A DNA stretch of 64,000 nt from Gp6-AA40 sp035571515 (GCA_035571515.1 DATNCQ010000225.1:1-64000); one strand, 5' to 3'. Counted from the first letter of the stretch, positions 7,498-18,976 are shown. Notes: generated from the sequence alone by a model not told the origin. Made by a program: numbers and translations.

Positions 7498-10400
7498 CTA
7501 GATTTTCATCAGCACCCCGCGCGTCGGGCGCCCCGTCGCCAGGGCGATGGCGTGCGCGTAGATCTGGACCTGCCGCCGGTACGTCTCCATCGCCCCTTCC
7601 AGCTCGCGATCGGTCTTGAAGTCGACGACCACGACCTCGCCCTCCGCCTGATACGCGAGATCGACGATGCCTTCGACGAGGGCACCCGACTCGAGGCGCA
7701 GCGTGACGGGCGTTTCCCGATAGCAGAGGCCGGCCTGCGCCGCACGCGCGGCGTCGGCGAACAGCGGATGGCCGACAACGCGCCGGACGACGGCGACCGC
7801 CGCCTCGATCTCCCCGGCCTCGGCGCCGAGCACGCGGCCGTGCGCGGCCGCGAGGCGGTTGACGAGGCGATCGTCCGGCGGCGCGAGCGGCACGTCGGCG
7901 AGGAGTGCGTGCACGAGCGTTCCAAAGCGGCGGCCGCCCGGGCGGACCACGTCGGGGGCGACGTCGGTCACCGCGACGTCGATTGGGAAGCCATCGCCGC
8001 GCAGCGCAGCCTCGGTCGCGGTGATCACGTCGATTGACGGTGCCTGCGCGCGCGAAACCGCCTGCTGACGTCCATCGCGCCAGGCCATGTACTCGCGCAG
8101 GTAGCGTGCGCGGACGTCCGGCGACACGTCCTTCACGATCAGGTCGTCGCGGCGGAGGCCGAGCGGCGCTTCCGCGTCGAGGTTCAGCACGGCCGGCTCT
8201 GGCGACCACCACACGACCGCACAGGTGTCCGCCCCCGACCCGATACGATGCTCGCCCGGGCAGACGGTGCGCGACGTCGCCGGATCGCCCTCGGGACGTT
8301 CGAGCACGCTGTCCTTGCTCGTGAACGCCGGGCAGCCGGCCGCCCGCGCCGGCGTGCGGCGCGCGTTGTCGGGCGGGTAGATCGCCGCGTTCAATGGCGC
8401 CACCCATCCGTCGGCGTACGGCCCGTCGCCGACGGCCGGCACGACGAGCAGATCGCGCGCGCGCGTCGCGGCGACGTAGGCGACACGCTCGCCCTCGCGC
8501 TGTTCGCGGCGCAGCTCGAGGTCCCTGTTGTCGTTCAAATCCTTCGGCGACCAGCCGCCGATGCGGAGGGCGCACACGCCCCGGCCGGCATCCACGAACC
8601 GGCCTGCTTCGTACGGCGTCAGGCGCGCGGTCATGTCCGCGAGGATGACGACCGGGAATTCGAGCCCCTTGGCCTTGTGAACGGTCATCAGGCGGACGCC
8701 GTCGCTCCCTTCCTCGAGGATCGGCGCCTCGGCGGCCTGGGCCGTGGCGGAACGCGCCTGCAGCGTCTCGACGAAGCCGCGAAACGACATGCCGCCTTCC
8801 ATTTCGTATTGCCGCGCCAGCTCGGCGACGTGCAGGACGTTGGCGAGCGCCTGCTCGCCGCCGGGCCGCAGCACGAAGCCGACGTGGGCGCGCGTGTGAT
8901 CGAGCAGCGCGGTGATGGTGTCGGCGGCCGGCCGGCGATTGCGCTGCGCGTGCAGCGATTTCAGCTGTTCGAGCGCGCCGCCGACGTGCGCGAGGTGGGC
9001 CGGCAGCGCCGCAGGGACGCGGAACGGATGGAAACGTCCCCCCAGGTGGTGATACTCGAGCAGCTCCTCGTCGCCGATCGCGAACAGCGCGCCGCGCAGC
9101 GTCGCAAAGACCGAGAGCTGATCGTCGGGCCATTCAATCGCGGTGAGCGCGGCGCGGAGCGTCTCGATCTCTTCGCGGTCGTGGAACGTCTTGCCGCCGA
9201 CGAGCAGGTGGCGGATGCCGCGCGCCTCGAGCGCTTCCACGTAGCCGCGGGTGATGTCGGCGCCGAAGCTGACGAACCGGCGGAACAGCAGGCAGATGTG
9301 CTGCGGCTCGAGCGGGATCCTGCGCTCGGGATGCCGCCGCTCCGTGACGGTCCATCCGCTGCTCTTCACCAGCCACTCGACGTAAGCGCCGATGGCCGAC
9401 GGCAGCGACTTCTCGATTTCCATCGCGGCGACCGAGTAGCGTCCGTACGGCCTCGGCACCGGGAGCGCGACGACCGACGGTTGTGATGTGTCCGTCCGCG
9501 ACGGTTCGAGCGGCATGTAGCGCGCCTGCAGCCCCTCGACGTCGCCGTCCATCACCGGCGCGAACGCCGCGTTGATGACGCGCTGGATGTTCGGCACAGC
9601 GCGGAAACTCTGGCGCAGCTCCACGCGGGTGGCGCCGGCGGCCTCCAGCTGGTTGCAGACGCGCCGGTAGACGTCCACGTCAGCCCGCCGGAACCGGTAG
9701 ATCGACTGCTTCGGATCGCCGACGACGAACAGCTTTCCAGGCTCCGGCACGACGTCTTCCCAGCGCGTCTGCTCCGGGTCGTTCGCGGCCAGCAGCATCA
9801 GCAGCTCCGCCTGCAGCGGGTCGGTGTCCTGGAACTCGTCGACGAAGATGCGCTTGAACCGTTTCTGGAAATCGCGCCTCACCGTCGCGTCGTCGCGCAC
9901 CAGGTTGCGGGCGCGGAGGAGCAGGTCGAGGAAGTCGAGCGCGCCTTCACGCTCCTTCAGCGCCTCGTAGCGATCCACGCACGCGAGCAAGTCGCGTTGC
10001 AGCAGCGCCGCCAGGTCGGCGTCGGCCCGCAGCTGGAAATCGGTGAGCGCCGCGGTCAGGGCGTCGCGCGCGTCGAGCACCTGCGCGCGGGTCACGCCCT
10101 TGCCGTAGGTCGGGCCGCTGCCCTTGCGCCGCCGCTTGAAGTCGCGGTTCTTGTGCAGGTCGATGAGGCGCGCTTCGAGGGCGTCGAGGTCCGAAGCTGG
10201 TTCCGGTCGGGATCCGGGATCCGGGATGCGGGATCCGCTCTCTCTGAAGTCGCGACTCAGGCGCCGCACGGGTTCGGTATCGACGAAGAAGTTGTCGCCG
10301 GAGTACGACGGCTTCGCCGACAGGTCGGTCAGTTGGTGAACCAGTTCGACGATCGCCGCGATCGCGGCGGCGCGATCGAACGGCGCGCGCGCCCAGTCGC

Positions 10401-10998
10401 CCCTGAAGTCGCGCCACTGCGCGAGCTCGAATGCCGCCCGCCGCAGCCGCTGCACGGGGCCATCCTCGTCGTCTTCTCCGGGACGCCTGGCACGGCTCGA
10501 GCGCCGCAGCGACCGGCGAACCCCTTCCGGCGGGTCCTCGAGATGCGCCTGGAGCCAGCCATCGAACGCCTCGCCGAACAGGCGCTCGGACTGCCCTTCG
10601 GTCAGCACCCGAAACAGCGGATCGACGCGCGCCTCGACCGGACGCTCGCGCAGCAGGTCCGCACAGAACCCGTGAATCGTGCTGACGTGTGCCTCCTCCA
10701 GCCGCTGGATGGCGCCCTCGAGACGCGTGCGCACCTTCAGGTCGTGAGCGTCGCGGCGCTCCTTCTCGAGCTCCTGGCGCAGGCGAAGCTTCAACTCGCC
10801 CGCCGCCTTTTCGGTGAACGTCACGGCGACGATCTCGCGCACTTCCGCGCGTCCTTCGCGCAGCACCGCGATGATGCGGTGCACCAGCTCCGTCGTCTTG
10901 CCCGTACCCGCGGCGGCCTCGACGAGGATGGTGTCGTCGATCGAATCGCGGATGACGCGGCGGGCCTCCTTGTCCGATCGGTCCAGGACGCCGCTCAT
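7498..10998 (-). CDS. addA: AddA-like helicase-nuclease (UvrD/RecB family)
   Basis: At 1166 residues it has the AddA/RecB architecture. Walker A is near residues 28-36 (AAAGTGKTT). UvrD helicase motifs follow (VAVTFTEKAAGELKLRL, FVDEFQDTDPLQAEL, VVGDPKQSIYRFRRAD, LMTVHKAKGLEFPVVIL, VAYVAATRARDLLVV). A C-terminal RecB-type PD-(D/E)XK nuclease ends the protein (GIVDLAY...VVVDFKTD...YRRQVQIYA). With AddB it unwinds and resects double-strand breaks for RecA. The long upstream open frame is not coding: the ATG at 10998 overlaps the addB stop as ATGA and sits right before the helicase motifs. A heptad repeat (10208-10235) inserts a Pro/Ser/Arg linker. Confidence 0.93.
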   Translation of the reverse strand: MSGVLDRSDKEARRVIRDSIDDTILVEAAAGTGKTTELVHRIIAVLREGRAEVREIVAVTFTEKAAGELKLRLRQELEKERRDAHDLKVRTRLEGAIQRLEEAHVSTIHGFCADLLRERPVEARVDPLFRVLTEGQSERLFGEAFDGWLQAHLEDPPEGVRRSLRRSSRARRPGEDDEDGPVQRLRRAAFELAQWRDFRGDWARAPFDRAAAIAAIVELVHQLTDLSAKPSYSGDNFFVDTEPVRRLSRDFRESGSRIPDPGSRPEPASDLDALEARLIDLHKNRDFKRRRKGSGPTYGKGVTRAQVLDARDALTAALTDFQLRADADLAALLQRDLLACVDRYEALKEREGALDFLDLLLRARNLVRDDATVRRDFQKRFKRIFVDEFQDTDPLQAELLMLLAANDPEQTRWEDVVPEPGKLFVVGDPKQSIYRFRRADVDVYRRVCNQLEAAGATRVELRQSFRAVPNIQRVINAAFAPVMDGDVEGLQARYMPLEPSRTDTSQPSVVALPVPRPYGRYSVAAMEIEKSLPSAIGAYVEWLVKSSGWTVTERRHPERRIPLEPQHICLLFRRFVSFGADITRGYVEALEARGIRHLLVGGKTFHDREEIETLRAALTAIEWPDDQLSVFATLRGALFAIGDEELLEYHHLGGRFHPFRVPAALPAHLAHVGGALEQLKSLHAQRNRRPAADTITALLDHTRAHVGFVLRPGGEQALANVLHVAELARQYEMEGGMSFRGFVETLQARSATAQAAEAPILEEGSDGVRLMTVHKAKGLEFPVVILADMTARLTPYEAGRFVDAGRGVCALRIGGWSPKDLNDNRDLELRREQREGERVAYVAATRARDLLVVPAVGDGPYADGWVAPLNAAIYPPDNARRTPARAAGCPAFTSKDSVLERPEGDPATSRTVCPGEHRIGSGADTCAVVWWSPEPAVLNLDAEAPLGLRRDDLIVKDVSPDVRARYLREYMAWRDGRQQAVSRAQAPSIDVITATEAALRGDGFPIDVAVTDVAPDVVRPGGRRFGTLVHALLADVPLAPPDDRLVNRLAAAHGRVLGAEAGEIEAAVAVVRRVVGHPLFADAARAAQAGLCYRETPVTLRLESGALVEGIVDLAYQAEGEVVVVDFKTDRELEGAMETYRRQVQIYAHAIALATGRPTRGVLMKI
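10208..10235. repeat. heptad repeat (CGGGATC x4) inside addA
   Basis: Four copies of CGGGAT(C/G) in perfect 7-nt phase. The encoded segment (RESGSRIPDPGSRPEP) sits between conserved helicase blocks, and the reading frame is kept across it. Confidence 0.85.
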
Positions 10999-13900
10999 GG
11001 CCGGCTCCGAAGCGCGTCGAGGTCCGCGAGCTTGTCCTGCGGCTTGCGGGCGACACGCCTGGCGACCTCGCGTCCGCAGACCGCGATGAAGTCGCACCGG
11101 TCGCACGCCTCCTCGGCGGGCGAGGCGGCGAGGAACCCGCTCTCGATGGCGCGGTCGATCACGCGCAGGACCTCGAGGCCGGCGCTGCGTGTCGTCTCGT
11201 TGAGCGGGATGGGATGCTCGAAGAAGCTGCCGGCAGCGGTGCAGTAGAACAGCCGGCCGCAGCTGACCGGCGTGTTCAGCGCCCGTTCCACGACCATCGC
11301 GTACAGCACCGGCTGCAGGACGGCGCCGCCGCCGATAATCGTCTTCTCGATCTTGTCCGGCTTGCGGCCGGTCTTGTGGTCGGTGACACGCAGCACCTTC
11401 GTCTGACGATGCGTCTCGATCAGGTCGATGGCGCCGCGCAGCCGGAACCCGCCGTCGAGCACGACGTCCTCCCCGAGGCTCGTCGCGTCGCGAAGCCCCG
11501 GCACGCGGCCGAAGGCGAACTCGAAACGTGCCGGTTCCCACTCCTCGCCATCGCGAACGAGGTAATGGAGCCACGCCACCAGGTCGCGCCGGATGGACGC
11601 GACTTCGTCGGCCCACACCCGCTCCACTGCGGGCGCGAGCGTCTCGTGCTCGCGCGTCGTCACCTCTTCGAGCGTCTGCTCGAGAACCGCCCGCGCCGCG
11701 TCCACGTTCGCCGCCGTGACGGGCAGTCCCCCGCGCGACTGCAGCACCCTGAAAAAGCGCGCCTGGATGTCGTGAAAGATGCTGCCGCGCGTCAGCGGGT
11801 CCATCCGCTGCAGCGGTTCCGGCGCCGCGAGCGGCTCGAGCCGGTACAACGCGGAGAGGACGAACTGATACGGACAGGCGGTGAACTTCTGGAGCGCTGA
11901 TAGCGAATACGACCGCGCGGTCATTCGCGCCGCGGCCAGCGCGGGCGCGGTCGCGGGAGAGACTCCGATCAAGCCGTCGTTCGGGTACCAGCGGGTCCGG
12001 CCGCGCGCCCATCGATCGACGACCGAGCGCCGCAGGCACTCGTTCAATCCGAGCAGATAGTGCGCGTGACCTTTGACGGCGGCCCCGTCCTTCTCGCGCA
12101 GCAGGCCGCGCAGCACCGCCAGGTCGTGCTCCTGGTCGTCGATTGCCTCGTCCGAGCGCTCCGGCGCCGGCCAGGCGAGCGTGGCGTTTCCCACCGCGCG
12201 GGCGCTCTCCTCCAGCGTCTCGTGATCGGGGACCTTGCCAGTGACCGCGCGCATCATGTCCAGGGCGTAAAACGACGGGACCCGGGCGCGCGATTCGGTG
12301 AGCTCGATGCGCGGATATGAGACGTAGAGCCGCTCCGATGCCGCGCCGGCGGCGATCTGCAGGAGCAGCCGCTCGGATTCCAGGCGATCGTCCTGCGTGA
12401 TCAGCGCGTCGCCGAGCTCGCGCCGGCGGTCGTCGAGCAGGAGCGGATCCTCGCGCGGCTTCTGCGGGAACATCCGCTCGGCGAGGCCGGGGACGAACGC
12501 GACCCGGAACGCGCGGCCGCGCGCGTGGTTCGGGGTGCCGACGAAAATACGGCCGAACCGGCGCGCTGGCGGATCGGTATCGAGCGTCAACAGGCGATCG
12601 GCGAGGACGCGGCGTGCCTCGTCGAGGTCCACGGGGCCGACCTCCGCCATCGGGCGCAGGTCCGCGAGCACGCGGAGCACGTAGGCCGGCATCCGGAGGA
12701 CGCGCGGCGCGAGGCGCTCGAAGCGATCGATCCATTCGCCCCACGTCGCCCGCGGCGGCCACGCCGCAAGCTCGTTGACAATCGGGAGCGCGAACGCCTT
12801 GAGATGCTCGCACTGGCTGCGCACCAGCTCGAGCGACTGCGCCCTGGTGCTGCCCCTGCCTTCCTGACGATCGAGCTCGTCGATCTGCAGCTGCAGCTCA
12901 CGCAGATGGCCGTCGAGACGCCGCTGCCAGCGCGGCGCATCCTGCCCGATGACGACCGCGTCGGAGAGCAGCCGCTCCCAGCGCCACGGCGCGCGAAGCG
13001 TGCCTGCCACGACCGCCCGCTCGCCAGCGTCGGTCTCCGGTTCGAGCGATTCCTCGTCTTGCGGATCCCCGGCCCCGGCTGCCGGATCCCCTCCGGCGAA
13101 AGCGCCCCCCAGCGCCTCGTCGCGCGAAGCCGACCACCCGCCGGGTCCCTGCGCCTGCGCGGCATCGAGCTGCGGGACCTGGCCGAGCGAGAGGTACTCC
13201 GCGAAGCGCGCGGCGGAGAGATGCTCGGCGCCGCAGGCGAGCAACGCGAGGAACGCGCGTCCCGCGGGATGCGGCCGCCGCGTGCCACGGTCGAACCAGG
13301 CCGGGATTTCCGCCCGCCGCAGCGCGTGTTCGAGCAGGCCGAAGTAGCTCTGTGGCGAGCGGACGAAGATGGCGATCTCGTCGAAACGAACCCCGCGCCG
13401 CGCTTCCGTCAGGATGCGGCGCGCAATCTCGACGCACTCGCGCCCTTCGCCCGGCGCCGAAAAGAGCTCGAGCGAACCGTCGGGCGTGCGCTCCGGCGGC
13501 TGATGCCCGGTCTCGAAGAGGAAACGCCGCAGCGACGCGAGATCGTTCGTGCCACGCTCGTCGGCGCGCTCGACGGTCGCGCCCATCCGGGCGAAACGCG
13601 CGCTCGAGTGGCGATCGCCGCGCGGCACCGTGGCAAGGACCGCGTCCGCGCCATGCGCCAGCGCCGCTATCAACGCGGCCTCCGCGGCGTCGTTGACGGC
13701 GACATCGAGCAGCAGCACCGCGCCCCGCACGGGGCGCTCGCCGAGCAGCCGCGCCGCGGTGTGCAGCAGGTCGGCACGATCGGCGGCCGCGACAGCGGCG
13801 AAGGACTCGTCGAAGCGGGTGAGGAGGACGGCCAGGTCGGCTCGTGCCGGGCCGGCGCCGCGCACGGCGTCGGTCGTGATGCCCGCGAGCCGCAGCTCCT

Positions 13901-14288
13901 GCAGCGTGCGCGACAGCGCGCGAGGAAAGCCGGGCAGGGCGGCGACGGGGCCGAAATAGCGCAGCGAGCCGTCGCGCGTCGCGGTGAAGACGGCCCGCGC
14001 GGCGACGGCCTCCGCGCCGAGACCGCTGCTCGGCGTCCGGCCATCCGCCGCGAGCGCGACCACCGCGGCCCTCGCCGCGAGCTGCGTGAGGCTCAGGCGC
14101 GCGAGGCCGAGCGTCGCGCCGCGCTCGACGGCGATGGTTCGCGCGAAGTCATCGGCCGCCCCGCGCGTGGCGGAGACCAAGGTGATCGGATGATGTGCGG
14201 GAAACTGCCTGACGAAGGTTGACGCGGCATCGAGCCGCGCGGCGGCGGACGCCGCCTCGAAGATGCGGAAGGATGGTCGTTGGTTCAT
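10995..14288 (-). CDS. addB: AddB-like PD-(D/E)XK nuclease subunit with Fe-S cysteines
   Basis: About 1097 residues. The N-terminal half is a degenerate helicase-like domain (HHPITLVSATRGAADDFAR in place of a canonical Walker A). The C-terminal third is a RecB-type nuclease (GSIFHDIQARFF, LRGAIDLIE, RVTDHKTGRKP). One cysteine before the nuclease (FTACPYQF) and three after it (ACDRCDFIAVCG) match the 4Fe-4S staple of AddB nucleases. It partners AddA, whose start overlaps this stop as ATGA. ATG at 14288 (MNQRPSF) with AAGG upstream is preferred over ATG at 14312. A Pro/Gly/Asp-rich insert at 13063-13090 is repeat-derived. Confidence 0.88.
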   Translation of the reverse strand: MNQRPSFRIFEAASAAARLDAASTFVRQFPAHHPITLVSATRGAADDFARTIAVERGATLGLARLSLTQLAARAAVVALAADGRTPSSGLGAEAVAARAVFTATRDGSLRYFGPVAALPGFPRALSRTLQELRLAGITTDAVRGAGPARADLAVLLTRFDESFAAVAAADRADLLHTAARLLGERPVRGAVLLLDVAVNDAAEAALIAALAHGADAVLATVPRGDRHSSARFARMGATVERADERGTNDLASLRRFLFETGHQPPERTPDGSLELFSAPGEGRECVEIARRILTEARRGVRFDEIAIFVRSPQSYFGLLEHALRRAEIPAWFDRGTRRPHPAGRAFLALLACGAEHLSAARFAEYLSLGQVPQLDAAQAQGPGGWSASRDEALGGAFAGGDPAAGAGDPQDEESLEPETDAGERAVVAGTLRAPWRWERLLSDAVVIGQDAPRWQRRLDGHLRELQLQIDELDRQEGRGSTRAQSLELVRSQCEHLKAFALPIVNELAAWPPRATWGEWIDRFERLAPRVLRMPAYVLRVLADLRPMAEVGPVDLDEARRVLADRLLTLDTDPPARRFGRIFVGTPNHARGRAFRVAFVPGLAERMFPQKPREDPLLLDDRRRELGDALITQDDRLESERLLLQIAAGAASERLYVSYPRIELTESRARVPSFYALDMMRAVTGKVPDHETLEESARAVGNATLAWPAPERSDEAIDDQEHDLAVLRGLLREKDGAAVKGHAHYLLGLNECLRRSVVDRWARGRTRWYPNDGLIGVSPATAPALAAARMTARSYSLSALQKFTACPYQFVLSALYRLEPLAAPEPLQRMDPLTRGSIFHDIQARFFRVLQSRGGLPVTAANVDAARAVLEQTLEEVTTREHETLAPAVERVWADEVASIRRDLVAWLHYLVRDGEEWEPARFEFAFGRVPGLRDATSLGEDVVLDGGFRLRGAIDLIETHRQTKVLRVTDHKTGRKPDKIEKTIIGGGAVLQPVLYAMVVERALNTPVSCGRLFYCTAAGSFFEHPIPLNETTRSAGLEVLRVIDRAIESGFLAASPAEEACDRCDFIAVCGREVARRVARKPQDKLADLDALRSRP
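13063..13090. repeat. heptad repeat (GGATCCC type) inside addB
   Basis: Four 7-nt units (GGATCCC, CGGCCCC, GGCTGCC, GGATCCC) in exact phase. They encode part of the low-complexity segment GGDPAAGAGDPQDEE between conserved blocks of AddB. Confidence 0.75.
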
Positions 14289-14392
14289 TGCCTTGCCTGC
14301 CCCGGGCGCCATGCCGGGAATCCGGAAACGGCAGCACTACGCCGCCGTGCGAAGCGAACACTATCACGGAACCGGGTGGTTCACGCTTCTGC

Positions 14393-14442
14393 GTTCTGGG
14401 TGCTCCGTTCGTGTTCAGGTCCGGTTCGGAGTTCGGGGTTCG
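14393..14442. repeat. degenerate heptad repeat (GTTCGGG type)
   Basis: GTTCTGG, GTTCGTG, GTTCGGA and GTTCGGG units recur at roughly 7-nt spacing in the gap between addB and the Cys-rich gene. The last unit abuts the stop codon at 14443. Confidence 0.55.
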
Positions 14443-14808
14443 TTACGGCTTGAACGGAGTGCCCTGTTTGCGCAGCCAGCCCTCGAGCCGCTTCGTGCAG
14501 TCGCAGCCGCAGCACGCCCACGGCTCGGTGCCGTTCTCGTCGCGGCACGTGCTTCGTGCGTGCGCGTCCTTGATGGAGTCGAACTCGAAGAACTCCTCCC
14601 AGTACGGCCGCTCTTCCTGCAGCGGCGTCGCGCAGAAGCAGGTCTCGACCCACTTGACGCGGCCGTCGGCGAGCGCGCGCGCGTGCGCCATGTCGCGCAG
14701 GTATTCACCGCCCGCGATGGAACCGTCGCCGAGCGATCCGTCATCGATGGCGCGTCGCAGCGCGTCGCGCTGTCCCTGCTTGAGCCGTGCGGTGACGAGG
14801 TATCGCAT
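14443..14808 (-). CDS. conserved Cys-rich hypothetical protein (121 aa)
   Basis: Starting at ATG 14808 (MRYLVTARLKQGQ) the product begins like a ferredoxin-fold/YCII-type small protein and ends in a cysteine cluster: CFC near residue 62, an STCRD cysteine, and ACCGCDCT near residue 105. The pattern ENGTEPWACCGCDCT looks strongly constrained and metal binding is plausible, but that is inference. I recall similar proteins in other soil bacteria and cyanobacteria without known function. The frame extends upstream to 14865, but that part is encoded by the inverted repeat at 14818 and is rejected. It is downstream of pdxH on the same strand. Confidence 0.72.
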   Translation of the reverse strand: MRYLVTARLKQGQRDALRRAIDDGSLGDGSIAGGEYLRDMAHARALADGRVKWVETCFCATPLQEERPYWEEFFEFDSIKDAHARSTCRDENGTEPWACCGCDCTKRLEGWLRKQGTPFKP

Positions 14809-14817
14809 GTCGTCTCC

Positions 14818-14866
14818 GGCGGGTCCGCCTCCGTCGGGCACGAGCCTCGGCGGGACCCGCCCCACG
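14818..14866. repeat. long inverted repeat, GGCGGGTCC family
   Basis: Arms GGCGGGTCCGCC (14818-14829) and GGCGGGACCCGCC (14849-14861) pair around a ~19-base loop; similar elements are at 17815-17865 and 18201-18255. It separates pdxH from the Cys-rich gene. Confidence 0.75.
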
Positions 14867-14870
14867 GTGG

Positions 14871-15506
14871 CTACGGGGCTAATCGCTCGCGCCGCCAGCT
14901 TCCATCAACGTTCTTCACATAGCGAAGTCTATCGTGCAGGCGGCTGGTGCGCCCCTGCCAGAATTCGAGCTCGTCGGGGACGACGCGATAGCCGCCCCAC
15001 CAGTCGGGACGCGGCACAGGTCCGTCGCCGAAGCGGCGCTTGACGCGCTCGAACGCGTCCTCGAGCACCTCGCGGCTGCCGAGCGCTTCGCTTTGCCGCG
15101 ACGCGTAGACGCTCAGCCGGCTGTCGAGCGGCCGCGTGTCGAAGTACGCGTCCGATTCGACCGCGCTGACGCGCACGACCATCCCGTCGATCCGCACCTG
15201 GCGCTCGACGGAACGCCAGAAGAACAGGAGGCTCGCGCGGCCCGTCGCCTCCATCTCGCGCGCCTTCCGGCTCCCGTAGTTCGTGTAGAAGACGAAGCCG
15301 CGCTCGTCCACGCCCTTGAGGAGCACGGTGCGGACCGATGGGCGGCCGTCCGGAGAGGCGGTGGCGAGCGCCATCGCGGTAGGATCCGATTCGAGCTCCC
15401 GCACCTGGTCGAACCAGCGGGCGAACTGCCGCAAGGGGTCGGCCTCGCAGTTGGTCTCGCTCAGCGGCTCCCCGAGGTACTCGCGCCGGATATCGGCCAG
15501 GGACAT
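14871..15506 (-). CDS. pdxH: pyridoxamine/pyridoxine 5'-phosphate oxidase
   Basis: FMN enzyme that oxidises PNP or PMP to pyridoxal 5'-phosphate with O2. At 211 residues it has the typical length. Recognisable family blocks are an N-terminal REYLGEPLSE, AMALATASPDGRPSVRTVLLKGVDERGFVFYTNYGSRKAREM (FMN binding), RQVRIDGMVVRVS, and the C-terminal WGGYRVVPDELEFWQGRTSRLHDRLRY with RLAP at the very end. It lies 7 bases downstream of clpA in the same direction; the gap and the clpA 3' end are made of heptad repeat. PLP made here would serve the aminotransferase, SpeA and ThrC genes of the window, which is a general link only. Confidence 0.95.
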   Translation of the reverse strand: MSLADIRREYLGEPLSETNCEADPLRQFARWFDQVRELESDPTAMALATASPDGRPSVRTVLLKGVDERGFVFYTNYGSRKAREMEATGRASLLFFWRSVERQVRIDGMVVRVSAVESDAYFDTRPLDSRLSVYASRQSEALGSREVLEDAFERVKRRFGDGPVPRPDWWGGYRVVPDELEFWQGRTSRLHDRLRYVKNVDGSWRRERLAP

Positions 15507-15513
15507 CTGGTCG

Positions 15514-17805
<2,292 letters not shown>

Positions 17806-17814
17806 GGGTGCTCC

Positions 17815-17865
17815 GGCGGGGACCGCGTCGCGCTGACATGTCTCGCGCCGCGGGACCCGCCCTAC
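17815..17865. repeat. long inverted repeat, GGCGGGTCC family
   Basis: Arms GGCGGGGACCGCG (17815-17827) and CGCGGGACCCGCC near 17849-17861, ending in CTAC. It fills the clpS-clpA gap and adjoins the clpS stop codon at 17866. Confidence 0.7.
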
Positions 17866-18198
17866 TTAAGACTCTTTGCTCTCGGATTCCGGTTCCATCG
17901 TCACGAGCAGCGGAAACTCGTGCTCCTCCGCCAGCTGCTTGGTCGCCTTCACCTTCGTCTCGGCGATGTCGTGCGTATACACGCCCGCCAGCCCCAGCCC
18001 CGACTGGTGCACGCTCATCATGATCGCGAACGCCTCGCCGCGCGCCTTGTGAAAGATCGTTTCGAGAATCCAGACGACGAAGTCCTGCGTGGTGTAGTCG
18101 TCATTGTGCAGGAGGACGCGCCAGAGGCGCGGGCGCTGGAGCTTCCGCTCCTGGCGCTGCTCGGTCAGCGTGGATTCGTTCGATAACGGATCGGCCAT
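17866..18198 (-). CDS. clpS: ATP-dependent Clp protease adaptor ClpS
   Basis: At 110 residues it is the typical adaptor that binds N-terminal Leu/Phe/Tyr/Trp degrons and hands the substrate to ClpA. The core motif LHNDDYTTQDFVVWIL (around residues 28-44) carries the Asn-Asp pair that recognises the N-terminal amine. The downstream MMSVHQSGLGLAGVYTHDIAETK helix and loop match the family, including the conserved His. It is the upstream neighbour of clpA, separated by an inverted repeat, and follows aat with a second repeat between. All three are on the minus strand. The call is secure. Confidence 0.96.
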   Translation of the reverse strand: MADPLSNESTLTEQRQERKLQRPRLWRVLLHNDDYTTQDFVVWILETIFHKARGEAFAIMMSVHQSGLGLAGVYTHDIAETKVKATKQLAEEHEFPLLVTMEPESESKES

Positions 18199-18200
18199 TC

Positions 18201-18255
18201 GTAGGTAGGGCGGGTCCCGCCGAGGACCGGGGCCGCCCCGAAGGCGGACCCGCCG
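18201..18255. repeat. long inverted repeat, GGCGGGTCC family, between aat and clpS
   Basis: GTAGG tail, then arms GGCGGGTCCCGCC (18209-18221) and GGCGGACCCGCC (18243-18254). Third copy of this element type within 3.5 kb. Confidence 0.75.
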
Positions 18256-18267
18256 GACAATTTCATT

Positions 18268-18975
18268 TTACAGGCCGTTCATCAGATCGGGCTCGATCTG
18301 CCACGGTAGCGTGACGCCAGGCTGCGCCGTGCCTGCGCGCACGCCGCGCAGGAAGTCGTCGCGCGGAATCTCGCGCGCGCCGAGCGAGGCCAGGTGCCCG
18401 GTGGCCATCTGGCAGTCGATGAGGACGAACTTCCAGCGCTCCAGCTGACGCGCCAGGTAGGCGAGCGCTACCTTCGACGCATCGCGGCGCCGGCTGAACA
18501 TCGACTCGCCATAGAACACGCGTCCAAGCGCGACGCCGTACAGGCCGCCGACGAGCTCGCCGTCGTCCCAGGCCTCCACCGAGTGCGCATAGCCGAGCTG
18601 CGCCAGCCGCGCGTAGGCGAGCATCATGTCGCCGGTGATCCACGTCCCGTCCTGGTGGGCGCGCGGCGCGGCGCACCCCTCGACCACCCCGTCGAACGCG
18701 CGGTCGAGCGTCACCGCAAACTGGCCGGAGCGGATCGCGCGGCGCAGCGACCGCGAGACGTGCAGTTCCGCCGGAAAGAGCACCATGCGCGGGTCGGGGC
18801 TCCACCAGAGGACAGGATCCTCTTCGTTGAACCACGGGAAAATCCCGCGCGCGTAGGCGTCGAGCAGCCGTTCCGGCGACAGGTCGCCGCCGGCGGCGAG
18901 GAGCCCGTTGGGCTCGACGAGCGCCTGTTCGACCGGCGGGAACGGATCGCGCAATCCGAGCCAGGGGATGGACAT
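18268..18975 (-). CDS. aat: leucyl/phenylalanyl-tRNA--protein transferase
   Basis: At 235 residues with family signatures PNGLLAAGGDLSPERLLDAYARGIFPWF, WWSPDPRMVLFP, and CQMATGHLASLGAREIPRDDF. The enzyme transfers Leu or Phe from charged tRNA to N-terminal Lys/Arg, creating degrons recognised by ClpS. Its position upstream of clpS-clpA gives a complete writer-reader-unfoldase set in one locus. No Shine-Dalgarno is visible; instead a 19-bp hairpin ends one base before the ATG (18977-19026), which may limit ribosome access. gluQ diverges on the other side of that hairpin. Confidence 0.96.
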   Translation of the reverse strand: MSIPWLGLRDPFPPVEQALVEPNGLLAAGGDLSPERLLDAYARGIFPWFNEEDPVLWWSPDPRMVLFPAELHVSRSLRRAIRSGQFAVTLDRAFDGVVEGCAAPRAHQDGTWITGDMMLAYARLAQLGYAHSVEAWDDGELVGGLYGVALGRVFYGESMFSRRRDASKVALAYLARQLERWKFVLIDCQMATGHLASLGAREIPRDDFLRGVRAGTAQPGVTLPWQIEPDLMNGL

Positions 18976-18976
18976 G

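Noticed and set aside
10999..12813. Upstream extension of the addA frame
   Set aside because: It overlaps addB, is Arg/Ala noise, and the ATGA junction at 10995-10998 gives the proper start.
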